A DNA stretch of 64,000 bases from Cucumis sativus (taxonomy: Eukaryota > Streptophyta > Magnoliopsida > Cucurbitales > Cucurbitaceae). This document shows, one piece after another, positions 36,500 through 50,800 of the stretch; the first letter of the stretch is position 1; each line of letters starts with the position of its first letter. Both the position numbers and the translations under genes were made by a program. The notes below the pieces were generated by a model. It had not been told where the DNA came from, ran no database searches, and saw only the letters and a program-made list of their open reading frames with translations. The stretch lies in the NCBI RefSeq assembly GCF_000004075.3, contig NC_026658.2, positions 248,001 to 312,000 on the forward strand, given 5' to 3'.

Positions 36500-36600
36500 G
36501 AATTAAGAATGGCATGGCATTGGTAAGAACACATAGCATTCATAAATGTGCATCGTTTTTTAGGTGATGAAGTCCCACTCCCACACCCATTCCCACGCAC
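36500..36600 (-). ncRNA. Candidate MIR482/2118-like fold-back
   Basis: On the minus strand the 5' arm (36593-36573) starts GGAATGGGTGTGGGAG, the typical start of MIR482/2118 5' arms. The 3' arm (36528-36507) starts TCTTACCAATGCC and ends GCCATTC, like the miR482 3p pattern TCTTxCCxATxCC...CCCATTC with one extra base. GGGAAUGG of the 5' arm pairs fully with CCAUUCUU of the 3' arm, counting G-U pairs. The rest pairs only in short blocks (UGG/CCA twice), and the loop contains a CACAU/AUGUG stem. A (TA)n TATA-like run lies about 110 bp upstream on the same strand. Pairing is below the usual standard for a functional plant miRNA, so this may be a decayed or false case. Confidence 0.25.
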
Positions 36601-38560
36601 CACCTTGGAAGAACCTTCCTTTTGCCGACATTTCCCCTATACAAAGCTTAGAGACACATACCCTCTTTTTAGGGCTCCTCCCCCCTCCCTACTCTTTCTT
36701 TTAATATATATATATATCTGATGAGTTCTTTTTACGTAAAATTTGGTAGCTTCAACATAGCTCACTTAACTTAAACGTGTATATATTCTTTGATCAAGAT
36801 GTACGTTGAAAGTTCCACTCGTTTCACTTTAGTTGAATTCGTTCAATTCCTAGAATATTAATATTCGTTTCTCTTTTGAATACACCAGTGATTTACATCG
36901 TACTAAATGAAGGTTTAACGTCACTTTTTAAGTTTGGCGTGGTTTTTGTTTGATAATGATTTTTCTAGTTGTATATTGTATTATGGATATTAAGCCGTCT
37001 AATTAAGCTCTAGAATCACAAATATTTTCAAGAGATTTATAAGGATTTAGGATATATGAAAAATATTTATTTTTCGAAAAGTTGCATTTTAAACTAAAAT
37101 ATTTACAAGCTATAGTAAAATTTTGGATTATGTTAATGATAGAAACTGATAGACTTTTATCACTATCTATCCATGTCACTGATACAAACATAAAATTTGT
37201 TATTTTGACAAATTTTTCTTTTGAAAAATTATTATAAAATTTCATATTCTAATTGTCATGAGATTATTTGAAAATGTATTCCAATATTTTAGTTTATTTT
37301 TGTTTGGATATTTGAGAATGTTGTATTTTTCTTAAATATGCTTTTAGAACTTTTGTATTTTGTTATATTTTAGAAAAGACAAAAGGCTTCTGAATGAAGT
37401 AATTGATAAATAGGAATGGTCCCTCTATTTTCTTTTTACTATTAATGATTTTTTCATTATTGGAATTAATTTGGTGGAAGTCATAAATAAACCTATATGC
37501 AAAGTCACATCCATTGATCTATCCTATACTTTTTTTGTTTTTAGACCATTCAATTTCATTGTCAAAATTAAAACATAATTGCCAACAACTTTTCAATTTA
37601 GATGTTCTATGAGGAAAATAAAAAAAAATTCTTCTTATTATTATTTGTATGAAGTGTTGAAATAATGAGATTATAGTAGACTAAAAAAATATTCTGTCAA
37701 AGATATAAATTATAATATGTATGGAGAATGATTTCTAGGTTGGAGAATTCCCAAAAGAAAAAAAATTTAAAAAAATCATTAGGAATTAAAGGTATGACTA
37801 ATGACTAATGACTATGAAAAAAAATATTAAAATTTTCAAAAATACTTCATATAATATTTATTTATCATTATTTGTAAATCACTAAATATGACCATTTTGG
37901 TTGATATACATTAGTTTAAATTTTATTATATTTTAGTCAATGTATTTTTAATGTCCATATTTTAAGTATTTTTATTTTCTTTTATTGAAATTGGTTAAAT
38001 AATAATAAAAATATGAAGGGAAGAAAAGACAAAAATAAGTATGTTTCCAAAATAATTTGAAGAGAGAAGACTTTTTTTTTTTCCTAAGCAAATAGTAATA
38101 AACTAAATTAGGAACTGATTTGAATGTTTTGGAAGTAGTTTGATTAAAATTAAATAAAACCTTATACATAAATCAAAATATTATTCTAACCATTACTTTA
38201 TTTGTTATTCTTTTGAGGTCGAATGCTCAAATCTTTGTGCTAAAAAAATACTTATCTACAAGATACATTTGGAGGAAAATTATGTTAAAAACTAATCTCT
38301 CTAACGTGCATTAAATTTTGATGGACGTGTTGAATGAAACTAGCATTTCCGTAATTTTGTAAAAGGAAAAATGGAGAAACAAAATAGAATAAACAACAAG
38401 AAGTTTAAAGTGTGAAGTTATTGAAATCATTGTTGACACATTTATGATATGGTTTGAGAAAAGCAATAGTTTGAATGTGAGGTATTATTAGAATGGTGTG
38501 CATAAGCTATTATGAATACGTAGATCCTAATATTTTACAGGTAATCCTATGTATTTAGGA

Positions 38561-38590
38561 GAAGAAGAAAGAAGAAAGAAGAAAGAAGAG
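38561..38590 (+). repeat. GAA/GAAA microsatellite
   Basis: Imperfect purine run of gaagaagaaa type in the gene desert. Confidence 0.85.
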
Positions 38591-39792
38591 TCTAAACTTT
38601 AAACTCGTGCAACCTGCAATGATGGTGGTTAAACATTTCCAAAGAGCTTTTTTGGAAGAACGAGCCAAGTTTCATTCCCATGTGATTGTTTTAATATGTT
38701 TTACTGAATCAAAATTCATTTGACTTCTTCTAGTAGACATCTAAAGAACTTGTATTTTGTGAGGATTGTTTTGGTTAAACGACGAGCGTTGATAAACTTG
38801 GAATGAAAAATTGGGTTGTAGATTTGTTTCTTTCTTGAAAGAAAAAAAAAAGACATTGAATGAGGGGTAGTTTGAAGGAGAAGTTTACAGCTTTACACAA
38901 CAAAAGTAGGGTGTAAAGAGTTAAAAAGAAGAAAAAGGGGAGAAACACTGACATTCCAAACACTAACAAAGCATCTTGAACATTAGAAGGTCAAATTACA
39001 AGGAGCATCAAATTAACAGACTTTGCCTCTTTAAAGCTGCCTCACTCTGCTCCCCACCTTAACAAATCATTACAATAATAACACCCAAAAAAAAAAAAGA
39101 GAGAGAGAAAGAGAAAAAGAAATCTCAGAAATGTTAATAAAAACATAGAATGGCCCTCCACCTTCTTCTTCTTCTTCATGACCTTTTCCAATAAGTCTCT
39201 GTCAATGCCATTCAATATCCTTGACATGGTGATATACAATACATACTCTTTTACAGCCAGAAATGTCTTCAAATTCCACCACAATAATCCTACTTTTTCA
39301 CTTTTCACTAATGAAGCAAGGCTACCAACTAATCATCACGAACAGAAGTAATGGGACTTGGTTGATCGATAGTTACCATTCGATCTTAACCGTGTAAGTG
39401 GATGTTTCCTAAACATTACCACCATCAATAGTATTTCATTTAAGAAAGAAAAATTAGTAAAGATTAAAGAAGGGTAAAGGTTGTTATGTCTTACAGAGCC
39501 TTCACCTCCTTCCTAACTTGCATCGAATGTGAACCGAAAAAAATGGACCTCCATTCGCTCCATCCCTAACTGGAAACCCGAGCTCCAACTCCATAGTTGG
39601 ATTCTGCTACTGAGTATAAAGATTCATTCAGGCTTGTTTGAAGCCCGAGAATATTTATCTCTATTTACAGATTAACAGAGGCATTACATGACCATTGTAA
39701 TTATCTATAAAACTCCCTACCCTATAAGCTTCCTAAAATTAAGAAATCACCTTTGAGTATAAACAACTGTTCTAAATGCATCCTCATCGCGG

Positions 39793-41741
39793 TTAGAAAT
39801 CTGATTTCCATGTCATGTTATCCATACAGTCGTCGTCGGGCTTTTCCAATGCAGCAACTTTAGCTCTGTATGCCGCTAACGCAATTGCACTTTTGGACCT
39901 TTCATCCTGAGGTAGCTCACTTGTTTCACTGATTGAACATGATCTCAAGTCAGCTGGGGGAATGAAACAGTCCATTGATAGGCCGGGGACATTGAACGCA
40001 ACCTCTTCAATGGTCCACGCTTCTTCCATCTTTGTTTTGGTATGACTCATAGCCATTTCACCAAATCTGAAGAGTGTGACCACAGAACGGCCAGAGTGTG
40101 CGATCATGATACCTTCAACAGGCCTGTAATCGTCGAGGAATGAATTGATTGTGGTTTCCCAGTAAACTGCATCTCCACCGTTGGATTGAATTCGGGTTAG
40201 ATGAGAATCTTCCATGTACACCAACAATCCTGTTTTCTGGCTGAAGTAGCCAAACAACACATGCCTTATAATCTCTGCCGGTCCTTCGCTTCTAGACTTC
40301 AGTGTTTGAGGATCAGCACAGAGCTTAAGGATGAAGCAATCCTCACCATTGATTTTCTTCTCTCCTATGCATCTTGCATCTGCAAACATTCTCACTATTG
40401 TTCTAGGATCAAGACCCTGCAAAGACATACAGATGTCAGAAAAATGAAATGTGATCATGTCTCAAAGTAGAATGGAAAGTTTGGTACACCAAAATCTTAC
40501 CTGAAGTGCACGACGCAAAGGTCGAACCGGTCCTTTTGCAGTGTGAGCACCAAGCCAGGGCGTATGCCTCCAAACGAGCTTTCCATTGCACCCAGCATGA
40601 ACTTTACTGCCTCCAACTGCAAGCTCAACATACCACATATCTGGATTCATCTGCCAGAGCACAAAGCCACCAGACTCGGCTCGAGTGGATGGATTTCTGC
40701 TCTTCATCACCTTCGTTGCAGTTTCAAACTCAGCAGCTACCATCCTAAGCTTCCCCATTGCATATGCATTTCTGATGGAGTTTTGAAGCTTCTGCCCACC
40801 AGATGCCGCTGTGTATTGTTGCAATATGTATTGAGCTGATGAAGTTTCCTGAAAATTATAACAAACCACAAAAGATCAGCCCACTTAACTGCCTTTAGTT
40901 CTCTAAGTACAAACATTCATATTCAATTTTACTGAACCAAGCATTCATATTCAATCCCTGTTTGAACAAAAAGAAGCAGATCTCAAGACTAATTCAACTA
41001 AAACCATCTGAAACACAAGTTAAAGATCCGTTCCATTTCCCATTGCAAGCCAATAGCCATGCCATTTAACTTCAAAAAGAGATAAGAGGGTCTCCTAGCA
41101 AATACTTCATTGAAGCGTAAGGAAGGAAAAAAAATTAATACATGGGCCAGACAAATTAAAGTCACAAAGATAAAATTTAGTATCCATTGAAGGTGTACTT
41201 GTGAGAAAAGAAAAGAAAACGGAAAAAACAAGAAGGTTTCAGAATAACACAAGTGAGAAATGAAGAGAAAGAGAGAGAGACTGACAATGGGGGTATCTTT
41301 TATACTGAGGTGGGGCAGAGGATCGGAGGTGCTAACATGCACAGGAGCAAGAGGAGCACCCATAACACCAAGCAAAAGCCTCAAATCAGACCTCTTAGTC
41401 GCCACAGAAGAAGCAATAGAAGGAGTTCGAGAGAGTTGGCCTTTCATCCACTGCCCTAACCCCGAACTAATCCTCTTCGAATCCCCGATTTCACATCCGT
41501 CCGGATCAGGACCCTCCACCAGCGGTGTAAGAGCCTCCCCAACAGGCCGGAAACTGCCGGATCGCGCAATGAACTGCTGTGGAATCCCAGCATGAGCAAC
41601 ATACTGATTCTTCTTTCTACGCAACAAAATGGAAAAAGGGGAAGCAGTTCTCGCCGGACTTTTAGCACGAGAACGCGAGGGAGACAAGCCACGAATAACC
41701 TCCTCTTTCAGAGCAGAGAAGAAGCTGGGTTTCTTCTCCAT
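39793..41741 (-). CDS. DUF620 family protein
   Basis: Minus-strand exons 41741-41286, 40848-40501 and 40416-39793 join in phase to 475 residues. An N-terminal basic, Ser-rich region (FFSALKEEVIRGLSPSRSR, then FSILLRRKK) precedes the DUF620 domain, which fills the rest: SAQYILQQYTAASGGQKLQN, VLWQMNPDMWYVELAVGG, KLVWRHTPWLGAHTAKGPVR, GLDPRTIVRMFADARCIGEK, HVLFGYFSQKTGLLVYMEDS and EEVAFNVPGLSMDCFIPP. The family is plant-specific with no established biochemical role; the globular domain recalls lipid-binding lipocalin/LolA-like folds, but that is speculation. The leader upstream of the ATG is purine-rich with a (GAA)n repeat. It stands alone between two deserts. Confidence 0.93.
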
Positions 41742-41872
41742 TGAAGAGAAGGGAAAGGAAATGGAAAGGAATTAGAGGAACCCAGAACTTAAAAACCCAA
41801 AAAAATTGGATATGGGTTCGAGAAGTTGGTTGAAGAATATGAAGTCAAAAGTATGAACAAGATACACAATGT

Positions 41873-41898
41873 GAAGAAGAAGAAGAAGAAGAAGAAGA
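41873..41898 (+). repeat. (GAA)n microsatellite in DUF620 5' region
   Basis: Uninterrupted GAA run about 130 bp upstream of the DUF620 start codon; CU-rich (TTC)n on the transcript if included in the 5' UTR. Confidence 0.9.
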
Positions 41899-44800
41899 CT
41901 AATAGGTGCTACACTGAAGAAGTAGAAGAAGAAAAAGAATTAACCAAAATGCAAAAGAGAGATAGAGAGAGAAATAAAAGGGTTTAAAGTGTAAGAAATG
42001 GTGGATGCAGAGCTTTAGCTTTCATAGCATGAGAGAGAGAACATAGAGTGTGGTTTTAGAGAGAGAAAGGAAAGTGAATTGTTTTCTTTCTTTCTGCCAT
42101 TGGAGCAGAGCAAGCAGTGGAAAAAGAAATACAAATACCTTTTTCTTTTTTTTCTTTTTTCTTTTTTGGTAAGATATTCAATAACAAATTCTTTGTCCCA
42201 TATATATTTCATTACTATATTAGAAAAACAAATCATAAATAAATAAATACACTAACTTTGACCACGTTTCCTTCCTCCACAAATCAAATTTTAAAATTTT
42301 TAAAATTATTTTTCCTATATTTTGTAAAAAAAAAAAAAAAAAATAGACTAACCATCCAACTAAACTTATAATTTAACCCTAACTTCGTATAAGACATGAA
42401 AGTGTAACGCTAAAGAGTTTGTATATAATATCTCCAACATCCTTACACCATACTCTTTTCCTATTTATTTATTGCCACCAACTAGTCAATTTTATTATTA
42501 CCTTTTAGAAAATATAGCATCACACAGTAACAATTTTAACTTTAACTTTACAAATTTTAATTAAAAGGACTATACCTTAATAGTTTTGTTTTGCTTTTAT
42601 TACTTTGTAAAGTCTTGATAATGACCTTCTTTCAGTCAAAATCTTACATGATCTTATTCTTTCATTATTACTAACATAATTTCAAATCATTATAATATTC
42701 AATTACCTTATAACATCATACTCACTCTCCTAAAATTTATAAACAAAAATTTACAATTATCTTACTGAGACACAATCCTGTTGAATTGTTTTTGGTATGT
42801 GAGTATTAGTCAATTTTCATAATCAAATGAATGAAAGATTATGATTCATGTTAGTTCATGCTATTAAACATTATCATATTTTTGGAAGAGATAAGGTTAT
42901 ACTTTCTAGAATAGGTTCACTTTTTAGGAACAAGAATAAAAGAATAATGAGAATCATTATATTTATTTATTGTTTGTGTTTACCACAAGTTATGAATTAA
43001 TAATTATTTACTATTTGCTTTCCTTTTCTTTTTTTTCTTTCTCTCTTTAGAAATTGAATTTGGTTTTTTTTTTTTTTTTTCATTTTATAAAAAGTGAGAA
43101 TTCGAACCTTAGTATATGTCTTAATTTATTACATAATGCTATCTTGAAAATAAGTAGGTTAAGAAAGGAAACGAATATTATTAATTTCATATGTCACAAA
43201 TAATTTTCATTTGAATGAAGAAAATGTGTTTAAGTTCATTTAGATTGAGAAGGTTTTAAAAAATATATGTTAAAAGCAAAAATTATTCAACGTTTACGTT
43301 CATGTAGGACAAAAAGCAAAAATCACTTGATGAAAATATAAATAAAACGTTACAAGTTGAAGGACACAATAGAGAGGTCTACGAGTAACTTACTTATAAG
43401 TGTTAAGTGGACGGATTCAAATTTTAGGGATCGATTTGGTTCACGAATTCACCTAAAATAACTAAAATCAAATCCAACTTATTATTAGTTTTAAAAATCA
43501 TTTTCTTTTAGCAATGATAATATTATATATTTGTATATTTATTTTAATTTTGTTCAATTTTACGATAGTTTAGACCAATTATTATAAATTTGACAAAATA
43601 TTTACCAGTTATTACAAAATTTCAAATTCTCTGTAGCAAATATTTGATAACTAGTGATTTTATAGTGTAAATATTTTAATTTATTTTACTATTTTTAAAG
43701 TTTTCCTTTATTCTCGGAACAAAACCTAAAAATAACTTTGCAAACAAAAATTGTTATAATATAAATTGAAATTGAGTGATTAATCTTAATTCAATCATAA
43801 AATAACTTAAATAATATTTTATTCTTTATAACAATCACACTCAATATAAAATACAATAAATTTTAAATATGTCAATCAAAATTGATTGATGATAAACTAC
43901 ACGTCATTAGTAGTTCATCAAAGAGTAGAAGATCATTAAATTTTGATTCGTAATTACTTTTTTGATACAACAAACAAATGCAACCCAACAACAAAAAAAA
44001 ACTCAAATTGAATAAAATAAAAGAAGAGCACAAATTGGATTAATAATTATTTGTTTGATTGAAGGTTGATGTTTAAAAATATTGTTAAACACTGAATTAG
44101 GGGAAGGTTAAAAGTGAGATAGATATTTGTAATGAAAAGGAAAAGGAGGAAGTGAAGGCAGTAGGGAAGAGAGTGGGAGTGAAAAAGGGATGAATGGAGA
44201 GTGTGTTTTGTATATATAATATGTGAAAAAGGGGAATTAGGGAATGGAGTCCACCACTTGGCTCACTCACTCAAAGATGCCATATTGAGTGGCCTACACA
44301 AACACCCATTGTACGTACGGAACCCTAACCCCCAAATGCCTTTCCCATGTGACACCACACCACTCTCTCCATCTTTAATCTTTCTTACTCTCTAATCCCA
44401 AACTTAATTACCATCACTACACATTTCCAACTCTTTTTTCTTTTTTCTTTTTTCTTTAATCAATCAATTACTTTATTTATTAACATTATTTTACCTAAAA
44501 TGCAATCCAAAAAAATAGTTATTATATACAAAATTATCAAAGATTTTAATTTATTGATTCAATAGAAAATTCCAATTTGCAATTTGACTTCTATAGTTGA
44601 AAAATATGAATTTTGATTTTGATTTTTTTTAAAAAAAAAAAACTTAATTAAGAGTATTTTTCTTTTAATAATATGATATTGATGACTTTAAGTTTAAGCT
44701 TCACATGATTTTATTTTTATAATATATATTATAAAAAAGTCTTAAGATTGGATTTGAGGAAACTTCATGTAATAACTAATACTTACTTCCCTTAATTAAT

Positions 44801-47800
44801 CTCATTTTGGTGAACTAACACTAATCAACAAATAATAATATTGGTAATGACATATAATGTGGAGAATTAGAGAAAAGTGTGAAGGTAAAGTGTGTTGCCG
44901 CGTTCGCTCTTATAGTCAAAACAAACGCGTTTTGTTTTTAGCTTTTTGGTGGAATCTTAAAACTAAAAAGTGCTTCCCCCAACTTGGATTACCAATAACA
45001 TTTATTTATATATACATATTTGTTTTTTTCCCAATAAAGTTCCTCCTTCCTTATCCCTTTATTTATTTGATATATAACCCTAATAAAATCTTCCCTATAT
45101 ATATCATCACACTTCATAACTAACTTTTATAATAATCAACTTATACTTTCCCTCCAAATTTCTTAGTCGTCGTTTAATTTACTCCTTATTTTGTACTGTC
45201 ATCTCCTACTACGACCTAGCAACGGTTGCTTGTTTAACGCAAAATCACCTTAATCTACCACTGATTTGTGTGACATCTCTTCCCCTTTTGATAAGTTCTT
45301 TCGATACTTCAATTTTTTTTATCGAAAGTAGAAATGTACCTTCTAACTCATTAAATAATACAAATAATTAAACCAAAAAAATCATTCAAGTGAACATATT
45401 TATTGATGATTGGTATCAAATAATTTTGATTTGGTTTGATTTAGTTTAAATGGTTGATTGTTATTTTTGCCATATATATTATATGGTATAGATATGATTG
45501 AGTTATGGTTTTTAGCTTTTAAAAATCAATTTTTATATAATTGGGAATTTAATTTGAATTTTGTTTTTGTCATTTAGTTGAGTGGAATTATATAAGTTTG
45601 AGGGTTTTTTTTTCTCTGTTTTTTGCAATAGTCAAATCAAAAGCATTCATTTGTATTACCACAAATCACGTGTTCCAATGGGCTTTTAAAATAATTGTTT
45701 CATTCCATATATAGCTTTTGAGATTAAAGAAATATGTCAATTATTCATAATTGTATGATCATAATCTAACATTTCAGTTTCAAATTTAAAATTTACAATT
45801 ATTTTCCTTGAACATACTACTTCCAAACATAAGTGTGGTTATGCCGAACACAGTTACCAATTTTTTTATGTGTATATATTGTTTGCAACGTTGTGGTTGA
45901 CTTGTGTAGGTGATTGATTCGATTCACTCAAACATCAAGGACGTGGATATATCGAGATTTAGGTCAATTAGACTAGGCCAGTTAGTGTGTATATATATAC
46001 CAATTGAGAAATAAAAGAGTCAATGTCAAACTAACATCTTGCAACTTAGAGTTTTGAAAGTGTTATCTCTGACACCCCAATTATACTACGCAAACATGAA
46101 CATGTGTTACATGACAAACTTATTATTAAACAATCTCGCTCAACCACCTCAAACGAGAGGGTAAGGTTAATTAAATATCGAAAGGAGAGATTGTCCAACC
46201 TTAGTTCTTTTGCGCTTAGCTGAATTAGCCACTTCCAATATTAAGTTAAGCATCGAAGTTGAGTAAACCCTTGACATGCACTACACTCAGTACGAGAATA
46301 AATCTCTTATTCAAGTCAACTCACATCACATGATCGAGATCATATCAAAGGATGAAAGGGGTATGGAAGGCAAGATTACCAAACCAAAGCGAATAAAATT
46401 TAAATGTCGACACGTAGCATAACATTATTTTACATTAAAAAAAAAGACTCGAGATTTTTTTTCTTCGGAAGCTCATATCAATATCAAATTGCATCACCAT
46501 ATCTGTATGATAGGATTTGTGTTTCTTTTGAACATTGACATCTCATATGTGTTAAAACTCAATAATGCATCTCAATACTTATTCCTCTTTTATTCATTCT
46601 ATCACATTATTTTCTTGGTACTATTATTGTTATGGTTCTAAATTATAATGTCTTTTTGAACCCCATCATCCATACAAAATATCTTAATCCCTTTAATAAC
46701 CTAATTCTTAACATGCAGTCTCTAATATATATTCAAAATTCTCATCACTCTCAATCTCACACCTTTTTAAACCCATCAACCAAAATCTAATAAAGTGGAC
46801 CATTATAGTGCCATTTAAACATAATCATAATTATCTATTGCCAATTCTCATTAAAAGCCTTAATTAATCTCTCCTTTTTAATTCTAAATATATTAGGGGT
46901 ATGCTTGATTTCTTCAATATGTAAAGAGAAGAAAAACAAAAGAAAAGAACAATTATTGGAAACAGCTGGTTTCAATACAATTCCAAAATTTAAGGGAAAA
47001 ATCATTTTTCAAAAGAGAGATAATTTTATGGTCTTTTTAAAGTAAATTTGCCTTATTATTGGTAAAATAATTTGTTTTTTTTTAAAAAAAAATATTCAAG
47101 TTTGTCCATTAATGGATTATTTGTAGTAGTTTAAATTTCCACCTTCATTTATCTTAAAAGTTTGATCATTATCTTTTCTACTTTTTCTTAATCAAACTTT
47201 AAATTCTCTACTTTTATTGAATGATGACACTAAGTTAAATATACATATGTTATACCATTGACATGAAAACATAAGACCCATTTTGTCAAATTCTTTTATA
47301 ATAATACAGATTCAAAAACATAGTTTATATCATATTCTTAAAGATTACATATTAATCCTTTTTATTTGTTGTAATTAGTTCCTAAAACATAGTTTACTTA
47401 AAATCATAAATTTTATTAAAAAAAACCCAAAGGATTACAAGGTTCTCAAACTCAAACTAGATGTGTTAAACAAAAACGTAAAAGAGGAGACAATATAATC
47501 GATACATAAGCTTATGTAGTTTACTAACAATATGCTAAGATAATATATAGTAGAAGACATAAGACAAATGATACATCTTAAGGTTAACATTAGAGAGTTT
47601 ATATAATGTATTTCTCTAAACTTAAAAGTGACGAGGAGAGTGTTTGTTTGTTCGAACTAATACAGAGGATGGATTGAGAGATGAATGATTGAAAGTAAAG
47701 AAAAAGAAAATACGTTATTGTGTTCGCCCCCACCACCAACCTTCATTTTTGGTCTCCTCCAAGGCACGTGCAATGTTAATTTCTGAATGGCAAAAAAGTA

Positions 47801-50800
47801 TAAATTATTAGAGATAGAGAGAGAGTTATGAGAAATTTTTTTGGTGAGCATGCATGGTGGGACTTCTTTGTCTCTTCTTTGCCTTGACTTTGACCCAAAA
47901 TCTATAATTTTATAAAAGAAAACCATTAATTATTTTTATTTTGTACACTTTGGGAGAGCTTCAAAGTTCTAAATCCAACACTTGGGGGGAAAATATTATA
48001 TATATTATTACAATAAATTTGACTTTAATTTCCATTTAAATTTTGAAATCTTATTTATACTCTAAAGTTTTATATGTATATAAAATATGAAGAGTTTGTT
48101 TGAAAAACTTAGGTTGATCTTGGAGAATAGTGCAAAATGTGGACCGTTGATGTTAAGTTAATTTTAAGCATTGGCTTTCTTTCTTCATGACGTGTGTTTA
48201 CTTGTGTCTCTTCTTGGTACCTTTGGGATTATTTGTTTGTGAACTTTAGGTCTTGATTTGAGCAACTCTCAACATATATTAATTACATTATTATTTTTAT
48301 AGAAAAATGTATAGATCGTGTGGGTTTTGGGTCTTAGTTAACTTTGGGTCATTTTTAATGGGTCTTTGACATATTGAAGGTGAACCTATAAGGATGAGGA
48401 AGAGTGGGTTTTAGGGATATTGTTCTTAAGACCTTTGTGTTTGATTAGGTGGCAATTTGGGGTGAAACTAATTGGAGTTTCTAAATGGAAGAAGAAGATA
48501 TGTTATGTGATCGAGTAGTATATGTTTACTTTATATGAAAATCACTAGATACTCTGATTTAACTTAGCATCGTCCCAAACATATGCATTTCAACTACCAC
48601 TGAATATCCCAAATACGGATATTTCAAGTCAATTGAACTTAACTAAACACCCCAAATTGCACATACATTTTAACTCAATACTCAACTTTTCACGTCAAAC
48701 ACAAACTATTTAACTTTCTAGACAACAATTATCAACTCAACTCTACTCTTTCAGCAAAAATACAGTCAAGTTAAATCTAACAAAATTCAAACCGAAAGAC
48801 CCATTCACATGTAGGCTTTTTTTTTTTTCTTATAGTTTTTAATTTCAAGAAAAGCCTAACACAATGTTAAGGGAAAAGCTTCTTTCATATGAGATTTTGG
48901 AGGGAAAGTGTTTTTGTATAAAAGAAAAATTAAATCATAAGACTTTATATCTATGTCTTTTCTATCCTCTTTTGGTTAAAAGTAGTAGAAATTTGGAAAG
49001 CACATATTTATATGATTTTCAAAGTCTAATCCTACTTTCTTTTCCAACGTTTAAATATGTTTAAATAATTAAGTCATTTTAAGTAATAAACGGTCAAAAT
49101 TTGTTTATATTTATACTATCAAAGTTAACATCACTCACCGATAATTGAGATATATCGTTTTCTTATGATAAATGTTTAAATTCTCATTTCTCTATATGTA
49201 AAATGTTTTTTCTTTCCTTAGATAATGTGTTAAAAGAAAAAAAAATGATGAAGATATAAAGTAAATGAACCTAAAGTTTTTTTTTTTTTTCTCTTGTATA
49301 TATGTAGTGTGAACATGGTGAAATTTTGGATGGGTACAAAAAGGAAGCTTTAAATGACAGTGTCCTTTTTAAAAAGGTTTAAATAATAATGGAATTAAAT
49401 AAGATGAAAGTGAACACTTTTACTTTTTTTTTTTTTTAGTTTCCACTTGGGATTAAATGTGCATTTATAATTATTCTAAAAGTGCAACCTCCATTTTCAA
49501 AAATTGCTGAAAGCAAGTGTTTTTACACTTTCTGGTGGGAAAATAATGCTTCATAAGTCTATTTAGTTGGCTAAACCAACCCCAATAACAAATTTTTTCA
49601 TTATATATATAGTAAAACTTTAAGTTTTATCGAAGATGAATTTATATTTTAGAACAGAAATTACTTACAAAGCAATAAGAGTCATGTTTTTGAGTTTAGT
49701 TTTTAGCATCTAAAGAAGATGAGTAAGTTAGGCCTTGATCTCATAAGTTAATTAGAGAATTACCCATAACATCAACTTTTAGTCGTACTAGAGTGAACTG
49801 TGCATGAGAATTCAATGGCTTTTAAACTAACAATGAATTTAATCATCAAATATTGGATGGAGAATCGTTTAAAAATAAGATAATAATGAGTGCTTTATGG
49901 AAAGCAATGCTAATAAAGACCTTAGTTTAATCATCTTTATTTTTCTTCCTTTAAACTTTAGAGAGAACTGTGGAAATGGGCTGGGGAATCGGGTTCTCAT
50001 CCTACAGCCCATAAATAGTTTTAAGAAACTCAGCCCAAATTTAGGCCCATCATAAGATCCCTCATTTTGTGTTTTTTTTTTCTTTTAAAATAGTTTAACG
50101 TATTTACTTATTTTCTTAACATACATTATTATAAAAGTTAAATTTAAATTATTAAATTTAGTTCAGAATCAGCCCTTTCAACTCTAAAAATGCAAAACAA
50201 ATAAATGATGTTATTTTAAGTAAAGACGAAAGAAAATTACTGTTACTACCTAAGGTTCCTCATCACAAACAATCGAGAGAATACGATCATAAAATAACTT
50301 CAAGATAAAAATTGGAGATATTAACAGAATAGTTAAAAGAAAATGTAGAGAAATTGTTGACTCCCCACTAGGTGTTAATAAAATTACAAAACTAAAATGT
50401 TTCAAACTTTTAGGCATAGTTTTGCCCATAGAATAACCACATCGATATTTGTGCTATCCATGTGCTACTCCACCTCTCTCTGCTTAAGACTGTCTCGGAT
50501 TATCTTTTCTACTTTACATTTGTGTCTTGAAAACTTGAGGATTCCAATCCATGCAACCATGTTCATATAACTCTTTTCATCAGAATGAACTTAACTCAAT
50601 CGACATGCAACATAATCATATCGTATCAAAAACAACTAAACAAAATAGGGAGGGATAGAGACAGGGAGAGGCAGTACAGCAGTAGTATGTGGAGTGTCCA
50701 TTGTTTGTGGTGCCTTAATCCAAGTGCCCACTCCAAAATCAGTCCTCACACTCACCAACCCACCAAAACACAGCTGTTTTTCTTTGTCCTCAATCCACAA

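Larger units (their letters stand above)
33435..39792. other. Gene desert, about 6.4 kb
   Basis: AT-rich DNA with no supportable protein gene on either strand. It contains a perfect 42-bp tandem duplication (33764-33847), stretches around 33840-33930 with phrases common in plant repeats (tttagtccctcaaaattaa), a GAA/GAAA microsatellite (38561-38590) and a possible fold-back RNA around 36500-36600. The open frame at 36307-36603 overlaps that fold-back and has no family motif. Confidence 0.55.

Noticed and set aside
36307-36603. 98-residue minus-strand ORF with several cysteines
   Set aside because: No family motif, composition drifts into AT-driven residues, and it overlaps the better-explained fold-back.
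43090-43130. tRNA T-loop-like word (attcgaacctt)
   Set aside because: No acceptor stem, D-arm or anticodon arm can be fitted around it.
47741-47780. GGCACGTGCA resembling the 3' half of miR164
   Set aside because: The preceding bases do not match miR164 (GGAGAAGCAG) and no complementary arm was found; it is simply a G-box palindrome.
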